Origin: Acanthosepion esculentum
Taxonomy: Eukaryota; Mollusca; Cephalopoda; Sepiida; Sepiidae
Length of the DNA stretch: 64,000 nucleotides
NCBI GenBank assembly: GCA_964036315.1
Contig: OZ038480.1
Span: 9,549,703-9,613,702, forward strand
Direction of reading: 5' to 3'
Below the pieces are notes generated by a model, which was given only the letters and a program-made list of their open reading frames with translations, searched no databases and was not told where the DNA came from. How positions within the stretch are numbered: position 1 is the stretch's first letter; each line of letters begins with the position of its first letter. This document shows positions 56,385-64,000 of the stretch, piece after piece. The position numbers were made by a program, and so were the translations under genes.

Positions 56385-56868
56385 TTACATTATACGGACT
56401 GTTATCCTCATATTCATTGCTATATTCCCAATGATTCGGCCGTTGTATGCTCCGGCCGTATTCAGATGATGGGAATTTCGAACCGAACTCTTTAATTCGT
56501 CCACCAAGATAGATTGTTCTAGTTCCACGTGCCATGCCTCTTCCGGGTGTCTTTAACTCAACTCTCCAAGTTTGGTTCACCACTGTTGTGGTCTGGTATT
56601 GGACTCACAGCAGTGGTGAACGAAACTTGGAGAGTTGTGTTAAAGGGAAATAAGTGAGACATCCGGAAGAGGCATGGCACGTGGAACATGAACAACCTAC
56701 CACAGTGGACGAAATAAAGGGGTTCTGTTCGAAATTCCAATCACCTGAAGAAGGCCGGAGTATACGACGGCCGAAACGTTGGGAATATGACAATGAAGAT
56801 GAGGATAACAGTTCGAATAATGTAAATAAGGTAAGTAATCATAACATCTCATCTCAAAATTATATATA
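56385..56868. mobile_element. 484-bp foldback of the hammerhead-like SINE family
   Basis: Two arms of about 220-230 bp in opposite orientation around a ~30-bp centre (GTGGTCTGGTATTGGACTCA). The right arm reads GAAACTTGGAGAGTTGTGTT, GGAAGAGGCATGGCACGTGG, CAATCACCTGAAGAAGGCCG, ACGGCCGAAACGTTGGGAAT, GATGAGGATAACAGTTCGAA; the left arm is its near complement. No tRNA-like head and no coding sequence. Confidence 0.9.
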
Positions 56869-56869
56869 G

Positions 56870-58245
56870 AAACCAATTTCATGTACAAAATTAACTTTTA
56901 ACTTTCTAATCAAAATTCTTTCAATGTTGCCTTTATAGAAATAAAGGATTTAATAATATTTTATAAATGTAATGATTACTTTATTTAAAATATCACTTGC
57001 AGTATGTTTGTATAGAACGCACATTATCTCATTTCGAAGGGTAAATGGCTATCATCTTTCTTTTCTATGTGTGTTGATCACCCGCTTCAATTTAAGAGCA
57101 TTTAATGAACAACGGAGGAATGAATGACAATCCTGATATCATCCACAATAGCAAATAAATTATATTTCTAATATTAAAATATAATAATAATAATAAATAA
57201 TATTAAAATAATAAATAAATGATATTAAAAGAACCCCATTAGATTGATAATATTCGTTAGAAAAATTTGTCGGTTTTAAATTTTCATTTCTTTCGTTCAT
57301 TTAGATTTTTAAGTCAGTAATTTCGTCATTCTTTCTTATCAATCGAAATGAACAACAATTATAATAGAAAACCTTGTCATTTAACAGTGTAAAGAATGTT
57401 AATAACTTCCCTTTACAATGGGTAAAAGGGGACGTGTGAGGAGGCATGAGTTATGAAAACAATGTAAACACTGTTAATACATTTTCTATAACGTTTTCAT
57501 TAGTTTCCTTGTGTTCATTTTTTAGCGATTAATCATTGCATTTACAATTACGAATTCTATTAAAGCTATTCACGTCTTAAAATACAGGGGAAAAAATTCA
57601 GTGTTCATGTTCGGAACAAGTTCTACTGCACGACGTATGTATTAAGCCATGAGATGCCTTGAAAATGTAGGCTCTACATAAATTTATGAGGGTAAAATCA
57701 AAATAGACAATGGGTCAGAAAAAATTAAATCTTAGTAGAACTGATAAAAGATAGCTGTCAATAATATTTACCACTCAGATTCCAATGTAACCGGTAATTA
57801 GCGAAAATAGTTGAGGCAACATATACAATTCTATCTATCTATTAACCCTTTGAACCCTGACCATCGCTTTACCGGTGGTAGAAAAAATGTCGTAATGCCC
57901 AGCCACCGGTTAAACAAAGATAGAGAAAAATGACTTTATACCTGGCCACCGGTTAAACGGTGGGTAAACACTTGTAACTATTGTTTATATCTACTGTGAA
58001 ACATTACATACTAATTATTTGCAAACTTTGACTCAGTAGCTTAGGTAGTAGGGTTAAACTGTTCAGGAACGCAAAACTCAATGAGTTAACCACGAAATTA
58101 AGCAAAAACAAGCAACATTTTTGTACAATTAAAAGTTGGTTAACGATGCACGCCAGTTGAAGAGGGACACACAATGAACTAATGAATTTCTTATGGCCGC
58201 AATTGTAGTCATCGACTGTAGTCCCTATTGCTAATATAGAATGCT
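56870..58245. other. AT-rich spacer, small CCACCGG repeats
   Basis: At 57865-57965 TTTACCGGTGG is followed by two copies of GCCACCGGTTAAAC about 50 bp apart. Nothing else recognised. Confidence 0.4.
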
Positions 58246-58262
58246 AACCACTGCACCATGTC

Positions 58263-58791
58263 CGTCCTGGGTATGACGATAAACTACATCCGCATCCTGG
58301 GTAAGACGATAAACTACGTCCAGCAGCAAGGCCTCTGATAAGGAGGTTTTGAAGAGCGTGGAACCAACTCTTAATTGCTGGTGTTCCCAGGTCCACTCTG
58401 ACCAGGGGTTTTAGCACCTGCTAGGGTCCCAGGTATGGGCTAATAGTTAACCTCGAAACTGGGGTAAAAACACTATGAAAGTGTAAAAATAGGTTTTGAT
58501 GCCAGAAGTACTTTGTAAAAAAAAAAAGAAAGAAATATTATCAGCAATAAATTTTTGAATGAAAAAATATTACCAAAATACTTTTTACAACAATAAAACC
58601 ATCCAAGATTGTAAATTTCCAAAAATGAAGTTGGGTTGTACCCAAAAATATGAGTAATTGAAAAATGGTTCAAACATATATGTATACATACACACCATTT
58701 TAATAAACTATCGCTATGAATTTATTACAAACTTTTCTTGGCATAAAATGACCCACTGAGGTTGATATGCCATAAAACAAAACAACCAAGC
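58263..58791. mobile_element. dispersed ~530-bp repeat, copy 2, with possible 17-bp target duplication
   Basis: Same order of blocks as 47.4-48.0 kb. It is flanked by AACCACTGCACCATGTC (58246-58262) and AACCACTGCACTATGTC (58792-58808), one mismatch in 17, as expected for a retroposon target-site duplication. The flank itself resembles the reverse of a SINE A box, so the insertion may lie within a SINE head. Confidence 0.75.
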
Positions 58792-58911
58792 AACCACTGC
58801 ACTATGTCAAAACACTCTGACTTAAATGTCTAATAGATAACTAGAGATGAAGGTCGACATTAGGTGGATAGCAACAGTTCCACAAAGTAGTCATTTGTCC
58901 AATCTAGTTTA

Positions 58912-59018
58912 GTATGGGTATCGCGCAAGACCAAAGGTAAAACTCCTCAGTGAGGACTCAACATGCAGTACTCACTGAGGATTTTTACCATTGGCCTTGT
59001 GTCATACCCGTACTAAGA
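58912..59018. repeat. foldback with ~40-bp arms
   Basis: AGTATGGGTATCGCGCAAGA, CCAAAGGTAAAACTCCTCAG, TGAG pair with the complementary CTCACTGAGGATTTTTACCA ... GTGTCATACCCGTACT around a ~20-bp loop, with a few mismatches. Confidence 0.85.
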
Positions 59019-59605
59019 AGTTCTAAGCTCTTAGCCTTGTGCCATACTGAGATCGGATTAAATCTGAGTAGCTTCTCTTTACAACATTAGGCTTTTCCCA
59101 TTACCTATATTGGTTTTAACGATTACAGTTGAAATCTGACATAGTTGTAATAAATCCTATTTACTTTAAAGCGACTTTACTTTAAAGTATATTATAGATT
59201 CCAGTTTGTCAGTTATCTCCTCGTTCGCTGTCTACATCTTTAACTACATAGTAAAAGGAAAAGATCTAGTATGAAATGGATTAATATTGACATCTTTTTA
59301 TAAAAGTATTAATTTTAAATTCTTACTCCCATTCTATAATAATTTTAAGCTTATCTCTAAAATGTTTCATAGCCATTTTTTTGTTTCATAGCCATTCTTC
59401 TTCCTTGCACGGGTGTTGATAGGATACGTTTATGTCAGTGTACATCTTCAACCGTCGCGTTTATCTGTACACGACTCCACCACAACCACCTTAGGTCACT
59501 TAACCCTCTTTATCTATATATCTCTCTCCTCTATTTTAGGCCAATTCTTACTCCCTCTCCTTTTATTCTTTCCTTTTTCTTTTTTCCTTCCTTCTTTCCT
59601 TCCTT
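59019..59605. other. spacer with CT-rich stretch, nothing recognised
   Basis: A 154-residue plus frame (59413-59877) runs from here into the candidate LTR; its leucine/phenylalanine-rich part is the CT-rich stretch. No domain. Confidence 0.4.
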
Positions 59606-59611
59606 ACTTAC

Positions 59612-59889
59612 TGTTATGGTCTAATATCCTCGTCCCACAGTTGTGGTTCAAGGTTAGGATCAAGGAAGAACAACACGAACACAAGAGTAGAAATAACAAA
59701 GATATATTACACAGAATAATAATACAAGATGTGAAAGCTGTTAGTATGACTGTCAGTCTGGTCTGGAGTGAACTACTATTCGCTCGACTCGATTCTGTCT
59801 CGATTCGTTACTACGTCTCTCTTCAGAGGCGCAGTCTTTATAGTGTCAGGAAGAGTTCATTGTGTCGTTATAGGTAAGATCCCATAACA
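59612..59889. mobile_element. candidate solo LTR, 278 bp
   Basis: Begins TGTTATGG and ends CCATAACA, an 8-bp perfect terminal inverted repeat with the TG...CA of LTRs. Flanks are CTTAC and CTAAC, a 5-base target duplication with one mismatch. A TTTATAG string lies 45 bp from the end. Less AT-rich than its surroundings. No gag or pol nearby. Confidence 0.5.
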
Positions 59890-59909
59890 CTAACCCACGG
59901 AATTTTTTA

Positions 59910-59910
<1 letters not shown>

Positions 59911-59981
<71 letters not shown>
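59911..59981. repeat. (TA)n microsatellite
   Basis: About 70 bp alternating TA. Confidence 0.95.
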
Positions 59982-59984
<3 letters not shown>

Positions 59985-60640
59985 TAAAAAATATGCATAA
60001 TATCCTACATTGATTTTAGTTTTATGCTGTCTGCAATTCTCAGGTGCCAGTTTAATATTTCTGATTATCGCGAGATATTTTATTTTTAGGGTGAATTATT
60101 ATTGTTAAGTATTTAAATGAATTATAGTTTAATTTTGGATTTGAATTTAAGATTGAACATAAGAATTTTAAATTTTAATTTAAAAACGGACGCTGTAGTT
60201 ATTAAAATACGTTTGGAGATCAAGCGGGATAACTCTATTTTTTGTGTTAAAAATAAAAAAGATAATAATATTATTAAAATTAATAATATTAAAAGATTCA
60301 ATGATAACATTAAAAATACTCATAAAAATAATACATACCAATAACAATCAAAATAATATAAAATAATAAGTAATAAATAAAATTAAAAATAATAAATAAT
60401 AATGATAATAAAAAACGTTGCTGATAATAAGACTAAAAGTAAAAGTAAGATAAAAAGCAATGATAATGGGTGTATAGTAAAATATAGTAATAATAACAGT
60501 AACAATAATTATATAGTAAAGATAGTAAAAATAATACATTAATATAAAACTCCTAATCAATGTAGGGTATTATGTATATTTTTAATGTATTAAATAGCTC
60601 TGTTATTTAACATTGAGTACTGTTTTTCCTTACACTACTG
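59982..60640. other. extremely AT-rich, AAT/AATA-like degenerate stretch
   Basis: 60.24-60.54 kb consists largely of degenerate AATAAT/AAAATAAT runs. No gene. Confidence 0.55.

Positions 60641-60641
<1 letters not shown>

Positions 60642-60693
<52 letters not shown>
60642..60693. repeat. (TA)n microsatellite
   Basis: 52 bp TA directly left of the ribozyme palindrome. Confidence 0.95.
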
Positions 60694-60699
<6 letters not shown>

Positions 60700-60731
60700 G
60701 TAATTCATTGAGTCTGAAAGAAACCTCAACA

Positions 60732-60795
60732 GAATGCAGAAAGCACTGGACGGCCGTTTCGTCCTATATTTGGGCCTCATCAGCAGTGCGCATCC
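60732..60795 (-). ncRNA. hammerhead ribozyme, minus strand, stem II damaged
   Basis: Mirror of the plus-strand ribozyme: GCACTG, CTGATGA, stem II, GAAA, C-GGCC-GTC, CAGTGC all present. The stem II 5' strand is GGCC instead of GTCC, giving a mismatch opposite A, so activity may be lowered. Predicted cleavage after 60749 on the minus strand (GTC^C). Confidence 0.7.
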
Positions 60796-60831
60796 ACTAC
60801 CGAGAATTGAAACCCTAACATTCTCGGTAGT

Positions 60832-60895
60832 GGATGCGCACTGCTGATGAGTCCCAAATATAGGACGAAACGGCCGTCCAGTGCATTCTGCATTC
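60832..60895 (+). ncRNA. type-I hammerhead ribozyme, complete core
   Basis: Stem I inner helix GCACTG (60838-60843) / CAGTGC (60879-60884), perfect 6 bp; core CTGATGA (60844-60850); stem II GTCC / GGAC with an 8-base loop CAAATATA; GAAA (60867-60870); short stem III AC/GT closed by the tetraloop GGCC; cleavage trinucleotide GTC ending at 60878. Beyond a 5-base bulge (ATTCT) stem I continues ATGC / GCAT, giving the internal loop that in natural hammerheads contacts loop II. Every conserved core base is present. Short stem III is typical of type-I hammerheads in Penelope-like elements and retrozymes. Confidence 0.9.
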
Positions 60896-61018
60896 TCTTG
60901 AGGTTTCTTTCAGGCTCAATGAATTACTTAATTATAATTATCAAATCCTCCTTACAATTTCTACTATATATATATATACGAACGCTTACTCGTACATTTA
61001 CTTATATTTATCCATTTG

Positions 61019-61080
<62 letters not shown>
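61019..61080. repeat. (TA)n microsatellite
   Basis: About 60 bp alternating TA. Confidence 0.95.
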
Positions 61081-61081
<1 letters not shown>

Positions 61082-61084
61082 CCC

Positions 61085-61985
61085 CCGAATATAGTATATG
61101 CTAGTAATTATATTGGCAAGACATTCAAGAAAAGAGAGAAAAGTAGACATGGAGTATATTCATTTTGACGTTTACTTTAGCAAGATCGTCTCTCAGCCAA
61201 ATTCTTTATTGTACTGAGTCCGATCTTTATTCTACGCTTTTCTTGACTATCCTTAATCTAGACTTAATAAACAATCACATGCACATGAGCATGGATATTA
61301 CAGTCGTTAATAACTTAAATTTCTAAAACCAGTTTGTTATCCGTTAATAGTTTCGACCTGAATCTGAGAAAACTTTTGGTCATTTTCTTGCACAGCTAAA
61401 TCAAAGTAAATGATGCAATTCCAATCTCCCATTAGAAAGATTTTCAGTTCAAAAATCTTTTTACAGATTTTGATCTTTTCTATTAGTTCTCTATAAAAAT
61501 CTACAGTCGCAATAAACAGTTTTTGCTCTTTAATGATACTATTGTTTTTTCTTCTTTAATTTATCGGTATGTCCTCTCAAACGACTCGTCCTCGTATTTA
61601 TTGTTGGTTATTTATTGCTGTTTTGTTGTGTTTTTTCTAGTCTTGGCCTCATTGAACACAAAAAACATGTATGTTTGCATATTACGACGGACAGCGAAAC
61701 ACACTCATACAAACAGATATAAAAGTTTAAATTGTAATCAGTAAAGGATCTATACATAAACCTCCATTAACCTAACCATACCCTAATCTCAAACTAACTA
61801 AAAACGATTCCAATATGAGTGAAATACTCGATAAAATTTGGTCATAAACCAGCCTCGGTTTGATGCATTTAAATCATTATTTATTCGTTTATTATTTATA
61901 GTAATATTATAGTACCAACACCAACGTTACCGATGATCAGGGTTGCCATATTGGACAACTTTTGAAAGCACAGAATTAGTAAATT
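61085..61985. other. AT-rich spacer, nothing recognised
   Basis: A 73-residue plus frame at 61523 has no domain. Confidence 0.4.
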
Positions 61986-61989
61986 TTAA

Positions 61990-62402
61990 AATATCGCTGC
62001 ATTTAGAGTCAGATCCGAAAGCAACTGCTCGCAACTACCCCGAAGAGTTATTTTCACTGGTTTCTAAACTGCATGAATTTAAACGTGCTACTAGGTTGTC
62101 ATCTCGGTCCCACCTTTTCAGTGTAGAAACGGCGAAATGTAACCATCTATACTACACCAACAGCTTCTTATCTTGAACCTCCCCTCGGTCGAACTCCCTT
62201 CCTATCACTTGCTTTCTTGATAGCGATAATCTTCAAATATCCAAATTTAATGTCAACTGACATCTTCTGATGGCTTGACCTTGATCCCTGAATTCCTCTT
62301 TATCCTTTTCCAAAACTCTCCTCTTTACTTTTACTCTCAATCCTCTGTAACCCCTTGCGAGCTAGTGGCACTCCCGCCTTGCTTGGGGTGATTTTATTTT
62401 TT
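61990..62402 (+). pseudogene. Jockey/CR1-type LINE, 3'-terminal fragment
   Basis: Plus frame PEELFSLVSKLHEFKRATRL, SSRSHLFSVETAKCNHLYYT, then after a stop NSLPITCFL and ISKFNVN, matching the C-terminal region at 39.55-39.85 kb. It ends TGGCACTCCCGCCTTGCTTG, GGGTGATT and an A-rich stretch, which defines the family 3' end shared (in reverse) with 5.52 kb. Severely 5'-truncated, as is usual for LINEs. Confidence 0.85.
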
Positions 62403-64000
62403 TAAAAAAGATTACACCAAAAATAGAGTATTACTGATACATCTGCGATTGAGCTGCACAATCTTCAAATTCCAGCCTCGTCAAAGTTTAAAAGCGTTTA
62501 CCCAGCCTTGTGGGTGGGGAATTACTTCACACCCTTCAACCCCTTTCCTACAGACGAAACATTGCTAGCTTCTCGCTGCTCTATCGTTCGATGTTCGGGT
62601 GAGTTAAATTCTTCGATTCCGTCAGAACAAAACTTCACAGGTGCCGCCAGGCTACAAAGATTTCTTTCATATTCGACTGGTGGGGATAAAGTTCCACCCA
62701 GACAGATTCTTCTTCAGGAGTGTTGCATTGTTGAACATACTCCTAAGACGATCATTATCATCTTAATCAAGTCTAGGACCAACTGATATCTAGCCTACAT
62801 ATCCTCGTAATTTGTATACGTTTTGTTCCCTTCCTGTATAGCCTTACAACTGCCTCATTTAGTAAGCCTTTCTTTTGAGTGGGTCTTGTATTGCGTGAAC
62901 AATTGTAACAAAAGAAAATGGCGGCTGTAGTTGACTACTTTTAAAATAGGTTAACTAACATAGGCAACTAATGAAAAGTCCAATCACACGTTATTAGCGA
63001 TGCGTTTTAAGTGTATTCCAGTTCTTTACTTGTTAATTCAATCTGGCAGCCCTTCAGTTGGTTGTTCTTCTGAATTTCAACAGTAAAAATATTCATGTCG
63101 AGAACATAGAGTTTTACTGCCTCTGTTCATGTATAATCTATCAAAGCTTTACTGGTAAGAACCGATATATTTTTATGTAGACTACGATGAATTTATTAAT
63201 ATTTTAACAAGTGCTGTGTCATTCTATTCAGAATAGTGAACGAATCAGATAAAGTTAGTACTCAGTAGGTGACAGTGAATAGATTCAATATGGTGATTAA
63301 ATATAATTAATTTTGACCCAAAGCCAACCTACTCCGTCTTATTAATTCAAAGCATGGCAGAAATTATGTGTCCGTAATCATTCGAACAATTATTTGGAAT
63401 CTAATAAAGGAACTATACATCAAATTATTACAATGACATAATACTACACTGATGGTGGCATTTAGGCAGACACATTTTGCTTAATGTTAGGGAAATATTA
63501 GAAGTGTCTATGAAGTTTACGCATCACTTTTTTGCTTTTGCATTCGATCAACTGCAGGTTAGAAGTTTTTGGAGGAATTCTGAAGTTAGGAATATAGCTT
63601 CCACATAGACTTACTGAAAAGAATCTTGATAAGAGTTTAAACCTTTGCCTTCTTTCATCGAAAGTGTTCTTTTGAATGAGAAAATCAGTGGCGATAACAC
63701 GTATTTATTTATTAATCATTTTCAACATCTTGATTTAAACAGATTTTGTTTTCTGGTAACGTTCGTTTCTTTATTTATTGCTTTTTAATGGGATCCATTG
63801 GAAAAGAAAAAAAAATTTTTTCTAGAAAAGAAATTGGCTGATAATTCTACAACATAACATCGTCCGTCGTCTCCAAGTAGCACAAACGGAATTATTCTTT
63901 TACAATGGAGTAGCCAATTCAGACAAAAGGTGACATAACGCCATAGAAAGATTGAATAATTGAAGACTGATTAATGATTCTAGGAATGTATATGACTTTA
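62403..64000. other. spacer, nothing recognised
   Basis: 62.5-62.79 kb is less AT-rich with a 92-residue plus frame lacking any domain I know. The rest is ordinary AT-rich sequence to the window end. Confidence 0.4.

Larger units (their letters stand above)
60694..60934. mobile_element. 241-bp palindrome carrying hammerhead ribozymes
   Basis: Arms of about 113-115 bp (60694-60806 and 60820-60934) around a 13-base centre (TGAAACCCTAAC). Arms are over 90% identical after inversion. Each arm encodes a hammerhead core on opposite strands. No coding sequence. Confidence 0.9.

Noticed and set aside
60117..60560. Open frames of 62-75 residues on both strands
   Set aside because: AATAAT-type low-complexity sequence in an extremely AT-rich stretch.

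Overview
This is a non-coding, repeat-dense stretch of an animal nuclear genome. I find no intact host gene, no rRNA, no bona fide tRNA gene and no prokaryotic gene architecture. AT-rich background, very abundant (AT)n, (AAT)n, (TG)n and (TC)n tracts, several tRNA-headed SINE families, R2-like and Jockey/CR1-like LINE relics, Penelope-like fragments and mariner relics point to an invertebrate metazoan. The mixture of SINEs and simple repeats looks mollusc-like, most plausibly cephalopod. That taxonomic guess is impression, not proof.

Layout. 0.3-1.0 kb: N-terminal zinc-finger piece of an R2-like LINE (minus). 1.4-5.5 kb: SINE pieces with AT tails, three (TTA)n-tailed repeats, a 267-bp direct duplication and two hammerhead-like motifs. 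5.5-6.4 kb: Jockey/CR1-type LINE 3' half (minus). 7.0-7.2 kb: mariner relic. 8.0-9.6 kb: 157-bp satellite. 11.6-12.9 kb: 75-bp satellite. 13.3-13.95 kb: purine minisatellite. 14.8-15.2 and 20.9-21.1 kb: tRNA-headed SINEs. 16.15-18.8 kb: two R2-like LINE relics head to tail. 19.06-20.12 kb: AAT/ACTGT array. 25.5, 27.4-28.7, 35.8 and 55.6 kb: 35-, ~85-, 32- and 23-bp arrays. 29.9-32.8 kb: long LINE copy (endonuclease plus reverse transcriptase, minus) split by a 796-bp AT expansion. 33.9-34.5, 43.0-43.3 and 51.4-52.1 kb: 107-bp repeats. 39.4-42.85 kb: two more LINE copies of the same family. 42.8-45.3 kb: Penelope-like fragments (minus). 54.6-55.0 kb: mariner MITE in a TA microsatellite. 56.4-56.9 and 60.7-60.9 kb: large foldbacks. 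59.6-59.9 kb: candidate solo LTR. 62.0-62.4 kb: LINE 3' end.

The strongest unusual signals are these. (1) The 60.7-60.9 kb palindrome encodes a complete type-I hammerhead ribozyme on the plus strand and a near-complete one on the minus strand. (2) A (TA)n tract inside the reverse-transcriptase reading frame of a LINE appears to have expanded in place to about 800 bp, with LINE sequence resuming at the expected base on the other side. (3) One dispersed family with a tRNA-like head and a hammerhead-like CTGAAGA/GAAAC core has given rise to two satellites of different period, 107 and 157 bp. All assignments come from reading the sequence; no database search or folding program was run.
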